Assembly (NCBI GenBank): GCA_030248135.1
Contig: JASANC010003551.1
Span: 1 to 64,000 of the forward strand
Reading direction: 5' to 3'
Length of the DNA stretch: 64,000 nt
Source: Theristus sp. LFF4_11
Lineage: Eukaryota > Nematoda > Chromadorea > Monhysterida > Xyalidae
Part shown: positions 11,901 through 23,259 of the stretch, one piece after another
How the letters are laid out: each line of letters starts with the position of its first letter
How positions within the stretch are numbered: position 1 is the stretch's first letter
The notes under the pieces: model-generated
What the model was told of the DNA's origin: nothing
The model's input: only the letters and a program-made list of their open reading frames with translations
Databases searched by the model: none
Program-made: the position numbers and the translations under genes

Positions 11901-13324
11901 CTCAAGACCGGCGGAGATCGTGAAGCCAAGCTCATCAGGAAACGCCATGTACTTCGTGGTGCTGATGTAAACCTGCATTGCAACAATTCAAATGCAAAAA
12001 ATCGGTCAAAAGTTTTTTCTTTTCAAACGATTCGAATTTAGAAATCTCACTCTAAATCCAATTGAATCCGACAGCACTGGCAAATAGTCGGACTCTTCTG
12101 CGAACAGCACCAACTCCAGACCGTATAGCGGACCGTAGAACGTGGGAAACTTGGTCGAATTTGCGACGAACGTGTAGCAGTTGCCGTAAATTGGGTTTTG
12201 CTTGAAGAATCAAAGACGGTTGCGTGGTTTGCCATGGAAATCTACGAGATACTATTCAGTGGTAGAAAAACAAACCAACAAATTCTGACTAAACGCACCC
12301 ATCTGACAAAATCTGTTGGTGTACATTCGTATCCTTGGTAGGAGCACTCCAACAACATGTCGTCCAATTGGTGACCAAGTGAACTGATGTTTAGCTGCAT
12401 TGAAAATTTGCGATGAGTCAGCCAAATTAAGGCGCATTCATGAAGCAGTATTTAGTGACCGCGCAGCTATCTTTTAACACAGTTACGCGTCACTAAAGCT
12501 GCTTCATGAATGCGCCTTTAAAACCAAAAATATACAACAGCGAGCTTTTAAACAAGAAGGTATGCGCGTTTTATTCACGGACTGACCTTTTTTTGGAACA
12601 TGTTCATTCTTATCCAGTTGGCTGTGGAGCGTCGGACGTCCTTGCTCTTGTCGCTCATACCTGCGCACGTAAACGCCAGTTTTCGTCTCAAATGCCCAAA
12701 ACTAACTTTTCGCGAAACTTGCAGTAACCCCCTCGATTCAATCTTTTCATCAGTCCTTGTTTTTTCAGCGACTTTTTGGCGAGTGCCAGTTTTATGTTGG
12801 CTTCAGGATCGACTTTTTCCACTTCACTGTAGCGCAGCGGATTCAAATTGCAAATTGTGACCGCTGGAAATTCGGCATTCTAAAATAATATATATTCTCT
12901 GCTTTATTATACGCACACAAGCACGCACGCACGCACGCGAGTACGCACATCCAGCGAAGTACGCACGTGGCTCGCACCCAAGCGAACATGCATGCAAGTA
13001 CGCACATCCTGCGAAAGAACGCACGTACGTAGCACGCACGCACGCACGCACTCGCAGACGCACGCACACGTGTCGTGTTAAAGCACACATGCACAGTACC
13101 TCCATATATTGAACACGCACACTGGTGATGGTGGGCCAGAGTAAGAAGTCATAGACAGTGAGTCCTATCTGTGTGACGCAAGTGGCCCAAGCAGCAATCA
13201 GTGCAATCAACCACATCAATCGCCACAAGCCTGTGGTACGATAGATGTCGCCAACCGCGTGCGCTGATGTATACCGGGTGAATTCGTCTAGCAGATTGTG
13301 GCGTTTCATCACAGTCTCCGACAT
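8914..13324 (-). CDS. DEG/ENaC (acid-sensing/degenerin) family sodium channel subunit
   Basis: A plasma-membrane cation channel subunit; active channels are trimers. Exons: 13100-13324, 12729-12879, 12587-12660, 12308-12394, 12051-12200, 11803-11972, 11338(or 11317)-11632, 10218-10385, 9835-10017, 9256-9516, 8914-9180; phases agree and give about 676 aa. In order: cytoplasmic YTSAHAVGDI (the family's SxxHG-like motif), TM1 (LMWLIALIAAWATCV), FPAVTICNLNPLRYS, LGHQLDDMLLECSYQGYEC, GNCYTF, a Cys-rich thumb (TCIKSCTQF...TCDC), CQDSCPQACF...WPS, then FYEELNHEV and TM2 (LLSALGGTLGLYSGLSLL). GLS matches the GxS selectivity tract. The start ATG has an in-frame upstream TAA. A polar, Gln/Asn-rich insert of roughly 150 aa lies between WPS and FYE, where relatives are much shorter. 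Confidence 0.9.
10456..10761. mobile_element. MITE family 3 (TACAGGGTG termini)
   Basis: A 306-bp element in a DEG/ENaC intron with inverted repeats of about 65 bp: TACAGGGTGTTTCAGAAGTA at the left, TACTTCTGAAACACCCTGTA at the right. It is bounded by TA, as in mariner-type MITEs. Elements with the same TACAGGGT ends but different interiors are at 46411-46705 and 47636-47748. Confidence 0.85.
12428..12521. mobile_element. Small palindromic element
   Basis: A 94-bp near-palindrome: TTAAGGCGCATTCATGAAGC at the left and GCTTCATGAATGCGCCTTTA at the right. The spacer is about 35 bp. It lies in the DEG/ENaC intron between exons 12587-12660 and 12308-12394. Confidence 0.75.
12905..13080. repeat. Degenerate ACGC-rich simple repeat
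   Basis: Runs of CACG/ACGC and TACGCACATC fill the first intron of the DEG/ENaC gene (12880-13099). The repeat lacks stops in one frame, so the intron appears to extend the first exon's open frame with Cys/Arg/Ala repeats. The splice sites at 13099 and 12880 restore the family sequence. Confidence 0.7.
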
Positions 13325-13850
13325 TATTTAAATCTGCTGCCAAAATAAGCTCAATTTTAATTTGAATCAGCTAAATTGTCAATTTTATTCTGTATTCAGA
13401 TGACAGACCGTTTCAAACAAATATACATTATTATCACACGCAACAAACTGCATATTGACACCAATATGTAAATGGAAATAGCGTGTTTCCCTAATTCAAC
13501 CTTTGAAAATCCATTTTCAAAATGGAAAACATAGCTGGCAAAATATTTGCGCGTATTTTTTGGTTTCAGATTTCAAGTTTCATCGTAATAAAAAAACAGG
13601 AAAGAAGCCAAGTCTGCTGGAAAGCACGGAAAGCATCCGACATTGTGTAAAATATAAACAGAATTTTGTAGAACTTTAAAGTTATTGTTGATCTACAATT
13701 CTGGTGTAATATTGATTCAAAAGTTGCTGATTGGCAAGCCGCTTCCAATTGTATTTTTTGACCAATCAGCGCGTTCAAAATCAAACTGTGAAACAGCGAA
13801 CCAACAACAGGAGGCAGCATCTAAACCCAGTTTTTCACCCATGTGACCAT
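13325..13850. other. Intergenic region upstream of the DEG/ENaC gene
   Basis: AT-rich spacer between the start of the channel gene and the stop of the neuropeptide receptor, both on the minus strand. It should hold the channel promoter. No exon or repeat recognised. Confidence 0.4.
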
Positions 13851-16800
13851 CTAGACAAAAGAAACTTTCATGACCGTTTCACGTGCATCGTTGTCACGGA
13901 TGAGCGTTTTTGTTCGGTGATCGTCCATTGAGTGCTCATTGTGCTGTGCGTTCTGTTTCGTCGCGTTGGTCTCTTTCGTCGGGTCACTGGCGATGCGTTC
14001 CTTCGGCCGGTGTATTAGTGGCCGTGGCTGGATGGAACAGTCGCTCAGACACCGCGGCGCCATCGCCACCGTCAAGTGTTGCGCTCTGTGGTGCTTCGTC
14101 GCCGTGCTGCTGCCCTTTGAGTCGATCTCCATCGTTGCGTACGTCGTCGCGCCACGTACGGTGCTGTGATTCCAACTCTGTTGACTTCTGCGAGGTGGAA
14201 TGTACTGATTGACTTGGTATTTCAAGAATGGAGGTCACGCAGCAAAAATTGAAGATTCACTTCACAGTTCACTTCCACGTGAAACTTTTCACGGTTTCAT
14301 TCACTTCACTTATGTTTTGCAGCATCGCACACACATGGAACACGTGAGCACGTGAGAGAAATTCGGAGTGTTTGCGTACAACAAGACGAGTTTATTCATG
14401 GTCAGAGTGGTGCAGCTGTCACTGATCCGCTCTTGGATGCACGCGAGCAACGTTCGATTACCTGTTTCACCGCGGAGCGTATGTATTGTTTCAAAACTTT
14501 AATAGCAGTGAAACGATTCGCAAAATGAAGTGCATCTAGAAGTATTATCTTTTTGTACGAAGGAGGCGGAGTAATGTTGAATGATGTGTGGAAAAGCCGC
14601 ACAGCGAAAAATGTTTCGAGCCAGAACGTAGTTTGAATATGAATTAAAATAAATTATTTTAAGTGAGAAAATATTCTGATTGGTTTTTTCTCAATTTCTT
14701 GCACAAATCTGTCGTCAGAATACGTTAAGTTTTGCTGATTTCAAATTGCGGCGCAGCCATGAAACATTTTCTCTATCTGTGCGTGCAAACGCATATTGGG
14801 TCACGTTTAATAAGAAAGATAATAAATTTGTAAGGTTTTTGCGTGGATGAAAACTTGACTGTAACAACTTGGATAAGAACTTGACGTGTCAAGCAGCACT
14901 CGGAAAATGTCAGAATCACAAGCAGCTAACAGACAACTGGGCTGGCTGTACCATCCGAAGTTTGCTTGTTTGCTTTCGTTGTGTGATGATGATGACTGAA
15001 CGTTGCATCACCTGCTGGTGACGCGCATCGAGTGGTTTCGCTGGCGTTCAACGCTCTGCCTGAGTGTGCTCTTTCGCAGCAGATCGTTCGGTTCGCTGTG
15101 TTTGCCGGCAGCCGCAGTCGACATGCTCAGGCGATGCAGCAGCAACGGATTGATGATCAGCGTGCTCATCGCGAACGAATGCGTCGTCAGCGCCGACAGG
15201 AACGGCTGTGTTGGCACGTAACCTACAATGAAACGAGTAGTTTTACTGGCGAAACGGGCAACAGTTTCACTTTCAAGATTACTTTTGAATATCTTTTTAA
15301 CATTCCTACACATACAGTCCTGATTCACTGACAAAGTCAACCAATAAACCTCCAATAAATCCAAAATCGCATTGAATCACGCTGCATGTTTTTCCGTGAG
15401 TTTCAAGCATTCAAGCTTTGCTCTTTTAGCTGACAAAAAACTGTGTAAGATGTCAACACTGATGATAGAGTGCACCATAGTCCTGAAGAATGTTGAACGT
15501 CGCCATGGGCGTCCACGCGAGCACGAAACTGCAGACGTTGGCGACGAGGATGCGATTGATGCGCCGGCGTCGTTCGGTCGCCTTCTTCTGGTGCGCCTGC
15601 GTGAGCGAGGGCGTGAAGCGACGATTGGTGGCGATCGAGTCCTGGTGGACGGTTTGAAAGATGCGACAGTAGCAGAACGCAATCAGCAGCGTCGGCACCA
15701 CGAACTGACCCGTGAACACGGTGCTGCCGTACGCCTGCACTGGCCGAGAAACTCGTTGAATAATCTCAAAAACTTGCTGAAAATTGGTGACACTGCGAAA
15801 AATGACACAACAAGTTGCTCGGATGGGAGCTCAACAAGGTGTTGTTCAGCTTACATTTCGGAATCACGAAACTATAGCTCACAATCTTATTGGAGTCTTA
15901 TTTCAGTCGCAAACAAAATTGAGATCGTTAAATTAAGATCGGCTATCTTAACAGTGGTTCTAACATTTTTTTGAACATTTTCATCTAACGGCGGTCATGC
16001 TATCACAGCTCACAAATCGCACAACTTCTGAATCAAAACTGAAAAATTTTCTTGGTGGTGTGCCGCCAATCCAAGTTTTACAGAAAGCGCCACCCCACCC
16101 GCAGTTTACCCTCATTTGCGCCTTGTTCCATTTCTCAACGCAGAACGAGCCGCAGAAGCCTTTCGGCATGTACGGATCGGCGTAGTAGACGGTGCCGTCG
16201 ACGAATTCGTTCGACAGAAGATAGGGCACGTTGATCAGTGCGCATGCAAGCCACATGCTCATTGCGATTGCGATCACGTGCCTGTGAAAAAATCATTACA
16301 AAATCAAGTGCACGATACATGTGTGCTGGTTACAGCATGAAATACAGATAAGAAATACCACATGCATGTTTTGTCTTGTTTTTTGATGCAATGTTTTTCT
16401 GTTTACAACAGTTCAGTTGGTTTTCATGTCTGTTTGGTGCTACTGTTCATAAAAAATTGCTGAATCTACGTATAACAGTTTTCTCGGATAATATAATAAA
16501 AGTCAAGAATAAAAACAAGAAAAAAGCCACATGCGACCAGAATAGAAAAAATCCCAACACAATCAGACTTGGCCGATAGTGCACTTTCGAAAAGCGACGT
16601 GGCTCTCCAATGCTCAAACTTTCGCAACAAAAAAAACGATTAGCGGCAAAACCGGCAAGTGCACATGTGGCACAATTAGGGTTAGGGGCTTTGAAAAAAA
16701 TTTTTTTTTATTTTTTTCGTTTTTTTTAAAAATTTGGATTTTTTTTTCAAACTTAAAAAAAAATTGAAAAATTTTTCTTCTACTTTGCTCTGAAAATTCG

Positions 16801-18361
16801 ATTTATGGCATAATTTTTTGAAAGTTCAAACCAAATTTTCTTCCCAACTTCTTTGTGTGCTTAGGTACATGTCATTATTTGGTCATTTTGACCGACGTAC
16901 TCCATGTTTTTCGATTTCGATGACTTCTAGAGTCAATTTTTAGCGTTGAAATGACTTAACTGAATTGAAATATCGTTTCAGAAATCGTTTTCTTGCAACT
17001 TAGAACATGTTTTTTCAGTCGGTAGGCCATGAGATGAACATGATATCTTGTTGATTGGCGTACGTTATAGGTCTACAATGGAGTTGTGCGATATATTGTT
17101 AAACAATTGGAGCGGGGATGTTGGTTAATACCACAACACACGACCGTTTTTCAGATACCCGATAACATGGCCACATGTTAAAACTTGCGTGCTGAGCTAA
17201 ACTAACGTGTTAAACTTGCGTCTGTCAGTTGCCCGCAACGTGATCGCGAAATCATGGTACGTGTTTTCGATACGATGATTTGAAGAGTGGGCTCTCGCCA
17301 TGTGGCAGATAGCATAGCTGGTTGAACCTGAAAGTAAGTGTCTTGGGGGGGGGGCGACCGGGTCGACAGGGGTTGCCGACTTAGCTACAGCAAACAGGAA
17401 TTTTTGAACACAGTCAAATTTTGGTAATTTTCTAAAGAGGAACAACTAAGAACGGTTCAATATTCAAGTACACGTCGAAAATTGTCCTGTTTTACTGTTG
17501 AAAATGCAACTTTCCCTCTATGAAATGGACATAATTTCAATAAAACACGATTTTCGCTCTTATAGTTTTCCGGATCGTTTTGAAAATAGTCTAGATGAAC
17601 TCAGCTCGACGAGACGCTTCGAACAAACCTAACTTGTAAAAAATTTTTTTTTTAATTTTTTTTAATTTAAAAAAAAATCCGGATTGTTTCCCCTAACCCT
17701 AGGCACAATCACACTGCAAAAAAATCTGTCCTTTGCGTTCATGTTGGCGTTAGAAAACGCCACTGATGAAAACGCCAAATTTTTTACAGTGCAATAGTCA
17801 GCCAAAAAAAGAAACCTTTGCCGGAGGATGACCTGCAATCAAACGATGACTATTTACAGAGTGTGACTGATGCATTTTGTACAACCATTTACATGCGTAC
17901 CTCCTCCTGAGCGGCGCCAGCGTCGAGTATCGAATGTGCAAGTATTTGTCGAGCGCGACGGCCGTCAGCGACCAGCTGCTGATGAACACGGCGACCGACT
18001 GCACGAACGGCACCAACTGGCACATGGCGTCGCCGAAGTGCCACTGTTTGTAGAAGTTGGCGTGCGACGTCACCGGCACCGAGATGCAGCACAGCAACAG
18101 ATCGGAGACGGCCACGTTCAACAGGAACAGACAGTGCGACTTGCGGCGGAGACAGCGCACACGGCAGATCACCAGAATCGCGTAGCTGTTCAGCAGTGCG
18201 CCGCCGAAGAACACGCCGACGTAGTAGACGGTGAACAGCGTTCGGAAGACCGTCAACTCGCTGAGGTCGCCGACGTCCGAGAGATACGCGCGCACCGGCA
18301 CACAGCTGAGCGTGAAATTGTGCCGCGCGACGGTGTCGTTCAACTCAACCGACCAGTTCAT
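13851..18361 (-). CDS. NPY/NPF-like (NPR-1-type) neuropeptide G protein-coupled receptor
   Basis: A rhodopsin-class receptor of the plasma membrane. Exons 17901-18361, 16110-16281, 15476-15734, 15012-15222 and 13851-14187 join in phase to 479 aa. The N-terminus has NWS and NFT glycosylation sites. Seen in order: TM1, LLNVAVSDLLLCCISVP (TM2), CQLVPFVQS with SSWSLTAVALDKYLHI (TM3, DKY for DRY), TM4, an extracellular loop with CGSFC, TM5 (FVVPTLLIAFCYCRIF), a basic loop ending ERRRRINRIL, TM6 (FVLAWTPMATFNIL) and TM7 (HSFAMSTLIINPLLL). NPLLL replaces NPxxY. The S-S-W-S-L-T-A..D-K pattern resembles the nematode NPR-1 group. The last exon (S/T/H-rich tail ending ETVMKVSFV) rests on phase agreement and a tcgcag acceptor and is less certain. 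Intron 1 holds a hAT-type element. Confidence 0.85.
14188..15011. other. Last intron of the NPR-like gene
   Basis: 824-bp intron, AT-rich. No exon, repeat or RNA gene recognised within it. Confidence 0.4.
16677..17701. mobile_element. Non-autonomous hAT-type DNA transposon
   Basis: A 1025-bp element starting TAGGGTTAGGGG and ending CCCCTAACCCTA (12-bp perfect inverted repeats). It is flanked by an exact 8-bp direct repeat GGCACAAT at 16669-16676 and 17702-17709. An 8-bp target duplication with TAGGG-type ends is characteristic of the hAT superfamily. A/T homopolymer runs lie inside both ends and no transposase is visible. It sits in intron 1 of the NPR-like receptor gene. Confidence 0.85.
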
Positions 18362-18378
18362 GGTCGTCCTCAAGTGGC

Positions 18379-18379
18379 G

Positions 18380-18446
<67 letters not shown>
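18379..18446. repeat. (GTT)n microsatellite just upstream of the NPR-like start codon
   Basis: About 22 uninterrupted GTT units, reading (CAA)n on the receptor's strand. They end about 18 bp before its ATG (18361). It probably lies in the 5' UTR. Open frames of poly-Cys or poly-Leu across it on the plus strand are artefacts. Confidence 0.9.
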
Positions 18447-18474
18447 CCTGCATCAATGTATGACCTATTTTGCT

Positions 18475-18650
18475 AAACGTGTCCCACTGAAATGACGTCA
18501 TGTGCCGCCAAACATGCGCTTGCCGTTTTGCCGATTTCTTCCCGTAAACAAATGGTGAATGTCGAATCAGTCACACCAATCTGACATTCTAGTGCCTGTA
18601 CTTTGACAAACGGGCGTTGCAAATGACGTCATTTTATCCCGGACACGTTT
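18475..18650. mobile_element. CRE-bearing MITE (family 4), copy 1
   Basis: Starts AAACGTGTCCCACTGAAATG and ends CCGGACACGTTT. Perfect CRE octamers TGACGTCA lie at 18493-18500 and 18624-18631, near the two ends. The shared core includes CAAATGGTGAATGTCGAATC. It lies about 115 bp upstream of the NPR-like start codon. Other copies: 51109-51314, 56660-56865, 60427-60631. Confidence 0.85.
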
Positions 18651-19225
18651 GATAATAATAATAAAAATAAATCCACAATAATAATAATGGACACTGTGGA
18701 AAAGAAATTATCAAGAATGTTGTTAAGACTGGTGAGCTGAGACGGGAACTGAATATTTTGGTTGCACAAAAAGTCGCTCGCATGTGGAAACAACATTGTA
18801 TTAGCTTAGCAGAGCGTTGCACATTTGGAGTCAAAGTCGACGTTTTCAAGTGCAATTTCTACTAAATTTTTAGAATAATTTTTAATTTTAGGACGCTATA
18901 CTTTGTTTTAACTGCACTGTATGTTTTGTATGTTTTTCCGTTTCGTTATCCACGTAATTACCAATTACCACGCTACAAACATGTACGTAGCAAACATTCA
19001 TCGAAGCGCTTGACATAAAACGCTTTAAACGTGTGTGCTTGTTTTATCGGTTCAGTCATGCATGTTGTTGTGCTATAAACATCGGAAACAGTTCTTCGCG
19101 TTCGCATATCCAGGTTTTCGCTCATTAAAATTTCAAACAATGCATGCATTTTGAATTTGCACTTTGCAGATAACTAAACCGAATTACACAGTCTTCGGCC
19201 TATACTTACCATGTTGGGTCTCGAC
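18651..19225. other. Gene-free spacer
   Basis: AT-rich sequence between the CRE-bearing MITE and the second hAT-type element. Nothing recognised. Confidence 0.4.
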
Positions 19226-20659
19226 TAGGGTTGTTAAACAAAAATCAAAAAAAAAATTTTTGAAAAAAATGATTAAAAAAACAAAAATGCCGATTTTTTT
19301 TTGAAATTTTCCTCTAATATGCTCTGAAAACCTCAATTTTGACACAATTTTTCGAAAGTTCAACAAAAATTTTCTTTGATACCGTATTACCTCTATTAAC
19401 CCCCCCCAAAATTAACCCCTCCCAAAAATAAACCCTCACCCCTCGACAAGTTTCCAAATATGCCCCCCCCCAAAATAAACCCCCATGGGGGTTTCTTAGA
19501 AACCTGTTTGAAACACATACCTAGCGAATTCAGTGGCTGAATGCAGTGACATTGGTGAAATTGTGCTACCAAAGGCCCCAAAGGGATGAGTTAGTGGTAA
19601 TTTCATTACAAAAGGCTGTTACAAAAGGAAATCTCTGTGAAAAGTAGAAGTTTCTGCGACTTTCTTGCCTGCCATGCAAGGTATTTTTGCCATTTTTCAA
19701 CAAACCACCACCCCTAGAATTTGTTTGTAAATAACCCCCCCCCCAAAATAAACCCCCACCCCCAGAAGTCGCTGAAGAAATAAACCTTATCCGATGCAGA
19801 TAAGGTGACGATTCGCCTCGCAATCTAAATTTGAGCGTCCGAGCTGCTCCGTTTGCAAGCGTTACGTTGTCTGGTTGCTGTTTCGTGTCCTGCCGTCGCG
19901 ACACATCATCAGAATTGATCGAATTTCAAGCCGGTATGTGTATTTTCACTTGGGCTGGGGACAATTACCGTATTACCTCTAATAAACCCCATGGGGGTTT
20001 GTTTCTTCAGCGACTACTGGGGGTGGGGGTTTATTTGGGGGGGGGTTATTTTGGGGGGGGGGGGTTTATTTACAAACAAATTCTAGGGGTGGGGGTTTGT
20101 TGAAAAATGGCAAAAATACCTTGCATGGCAGGCAAGAAAGTCGCAGAAACTTCTACTTTTCACAGAGATTTCCTTTTGTAACAGCCTTTTGTAATGAAAT
20201 TACCACTAACTCATCCCTTTGGGGCCTTTGGTAGCACAATTTCACCAATGTCACTGCATTCAGCCACTGAATTCGCTAGGTATGTGTTTCAAACAGGTTT
20301 CTAATAAACCCCCATGGGGGTTTATTTTTTGGGGGGAGGATTATTTGGAAACTTGTCGAGGGGGTAGGGGTTTATTTTGGGGGGGGGGGGTTAATTGGGG
20401 GGGGGTTAATAGAGGTAGTACGGTAGTGACGTTTTGGGGGTCAAAACACTAGAAGATGCATGGTAACGGTTTGGAAAAGGGATTGAGGTCACCAAAACAA
20501 AATCTCCAAAGTTCCGCCATGCGGGAGTCATTCCGGAGGCGCTCGTATATTATATGTGGTTCTTCGAACTCTCTGATTGATTTAGCACAACTTTGATTTT
20601 TGAAATTAAAAAAAAATTTTAAACAAAAATTACGATTTTTGTTTTTTTTAACAACCCTA
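19226..20659. mobile_element. Second hAT-type element, carrying a nested insertion
   Basis: Ends TAGGGTTGTTAAA and TTTAACAACCCTA are inverted repeats. The flanking 8-mers GTCTCGAC and ATTTCGAC match at 6 of 8 positions, consistent with a decayed 8-bp target duplication. As in 16677-17701, A/T runs lie inside each end. The interior is occupied by the G-rich element at 19380-20425. Confidence 0.75.
19380..20425. mobile_element. TACCGTATT G-rich element, inverted double copy
   Basis: Begins TACCGTATTACCTCTATTAA and ends in GTACGGTA. The left part (19380 to about 19800) is the reverse complement of the right part (about 20000-20425). The second half starts with the same TACCGTATTACCTCT at 19968. 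It contains runs of 7-11 G/C and CCCCCATGGGGG palindromes. A single copy is at 32137-32590. Confidence 0.8.
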
Positions 20660-21547
20660 ATTTCGACACACTCACAATCACATTCTTAATCACATTACTT
20701 GGCTGCGTATGGTTACGGTACCGCAACAACTCCGCAACGTTGTTGAAAAAAACGCATTGCTCCTTCTGGACAGTGTGTGCGATTTGTTGCACACGTTGCG
20801 GTTGCGTCTACTCCGTTTTGGCGGTTTGAAACAGGGAATTAGTTTACAGAGCATGCTACGCACGGTGAAACACTCAAACGATACGGCAAATGATAAGTTT
20901 TACAAGTTAACAAGCTGTTATATTGTGTTTCAGTACAGTATGGCCGAACAAATAAGACAGCCCGTCAAGGCGGGATCAGTCGCAGACTAGGAGTTGTTTT
21001 TGTTTTCAAAAATGCCACCATGACTCCTAATCATGTGTTCAAGGGAGCAAGAATAAACATAATAGCATGAAGAATCCATTAGTCTAAAAAACACGTCAAA
21101 TTTGGCACACAATTTGGTTTCTGAACGTCTATTTCTTTCATTCAAATTTCGTGCGCTCCTTGCACCCTGAAAAAAGCTGCCATGCTTACTCGGTCATTCC
21201 GTAAAAAAGTGTCGTCAGGCAAGGCATACACAAGCCAGTGTTCCAAGCCAAGCAATGGAGTAATGGACACAGCGACACACTCACAGCCGCTTGAGTTTTC
21301 AGCAAGTTTTTGACTCTTTTGTTGATGTGCTTTTGTTTAACAAAACATCATTTTTTAGTCAAACAAACCAAAGCAAACAAATTTTTAGTCATTTGCACAG
21401 TTTTTAACTGCTAATAACGGTTAATAATAAAGATTACAAAGAAAGATTATAATAAAGAAAGGATACAAGCACAAAACAGCATAAATCAATCAATGGCTTC
21501 GGCCAACGGCCACGTAAACGCCACTCCAACATCCAGCCATTAAAAAA
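20660..21547. other. Gene-free region with a relic of the foldback element
   Basis: 20930-21200 matches the interior of the foldback element at 37060-37320 (for example GTCAAGGCGGGAT and TGCACCCTGAAAAAAGCTGC). It is therefore an old fragment of that family. No gene recognised. Confidence 0.6.
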
Positions 21548-21548
21548 A

Positions 21549-22797
21549 TTATCTAAAAATGCGGAGGACGCATATAAAAGGAGGAATATGGCTTTGTGTA
21601 AGCAGTGAGAAACTTTTTTGCTTCACAACTATTTTCAAGTTTCTGATATGGCACACGGATACAAGTACATAAGAGCCATATTTTTGCGCCGTTTATTCAC
21701 TATTTCGGTTGCACATGTATTTTGTAGACAATTAAAACTTCAACATTTGCGGTATTTCGGGCATTTAGCGACCACTAAAACCACTAAAATAACGATCAGA
21801 CTTTACATCGCTGATACTGGTTTGCCCAGGACAAAGTGTATCGCAGAGGCATTAGGGAACACAAGGTCACATTTTGTGGCAAAGGCAACGACTCACAGGA
21901 CAGACCTAGGTTTTTTTCAAAAAGTCGGTTCTGCAATTTACAGAAATTTGGTAAAAAATTTCTGCAAATGAAATTTGGTTTCTGCAAATTTCAAAAACAC
22001 GACAAAAATGGTTTTTGTGCTTGTTTAATGTTATTTTTTTGCTCTGAGCATCATTTCTCAACGATGCGCAGAATTGCAATTGCCAATTGCATCGTTTTAT
22101 CGCAGACTTTTTCAAATATTCAGAAAAAGAACACCAAAACCAAACCAGATTGCCAAACCAAACAAATCACCAATCATTCGTTTCAAATCATTCAACCTAA
22201 TTCAGAGACTTCAAAGCGTTGCTGCAGATAAGCACATAAGCTTTATTGTTGATGACGTACGCACAGCTATGTAGGTACATACCAGTGACAAAAAGGTATT
22301 GTCTTCCGTTGATTTTCACCCTCCTCCCCCAGTTCCAAAAAACCCGAAGGTACCAAGTCCTGTAGATTGTTGTAGGAGGAGTGTGGATATTGGCTGAACC
22401 GTCCGTTCCGTGAGCCATTGCGTTCGCCACGAAAAGGGGACATTGCCTTCGCCACAAGAAGAGAACATTGCCTTTGCCAATGCATGCATCTGCGCAACGC
22501 TTTGTCCTTGGCAAAGCAGTGTCAGTGATCGAAAATGTAATCTTTAATTTGGTATTTTTATGTTACTATTTGCTCGAAATTCATCGAATTTAATAGTTTC
22601 GTTTGTCAAAAAATAAGAGGGCTACCATGTGCAACCGAAATAACAAATAAACGGCGCAAAAATATGGCTCTTATGTACTTGTATCCGTGTGCCATATCAG
22701 AAACTTGAAAATAGTTGTGAAGCAAAAAAGTTTCTCACTGCTTACACAAAGCCATATTCCTCCTTTTATATGCGTCCTCCGCATTTTTAGATAATAT
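21549..22797. repeat. Foldback module with about 150-bp inverted repeats
   Basis: Starts TTATCTAAAAATGCGGAGG and ends with its inverse, CCTCCGCATTTTTAGATAAT. Each arm contains GCATATAAAAGGAGGAATAT, a TATA-box-like sequence facing inward, followed by AAGCAGTGA. Other copies are at 36817-37850 and 54490-55454. A lone arm fragment is at 58308-58351. Confidence 0.85.
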
Positions 22798-23259
22798 TCT
22801 GACTTTTACATAATTCCCAAAATCGGACAAAATTCAGAATGCGTTGGGCATATATTCTTCCGAACTTCCCATTCGGCTTACAGCGCACTGATTTCATTTT
22901 TCGTTTTTGAGAGATGTCGCCCGTCAGCTTCCACGGCCGATTTACCCGAAATCGTCACGATTCAGTATCTAAAACTATGCTCCTTTAAGAAATCTAAGCC
23001 AAAATCCTTGATCAGCGCATTGAATTACGTTGGACTCCACAGGTCTCCTGTTTGTTTTGTTTTTGGACCGATTTCGCCAGTTTCCACGGCTGATTCGTCA
23101 CGACTTTGGTTACGAATTTGCCGTTTTTATAATTTTGTTTGTTTCAACTAATTATGTCCTTGAATTTGAGGGTTGCTACGCATTGTATTCGTCCTGTTGG
23201 TGTAGGCCAGGGGTTTTAATGCGCTGTGTCTGAAAGGGTCGGGGAAAAAATTTAACTAA

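Noticed and set aside
13910..14212. Plus-strand frames over the GC-rich stretch at 13.9-14.2 kb
   Set aside because: The minus strand gives an exon with a good acceptor that joins the receptor's TM7 exon in phase and ends at a stop, which explains the GC content better.
16677..17701. TAGGGTTAGGGG as an interstitial telomere
   Set aside because: Only two partial units occur, mirrored at the other end and flanked by an exact 8-bp duplication, so they are transposon termini.
17870..18463. 197-aa plus-strand frame ending in poly-Leu
   Set aside because: Antisense to the NPR-like first exon and running through the GTT microsatellite.
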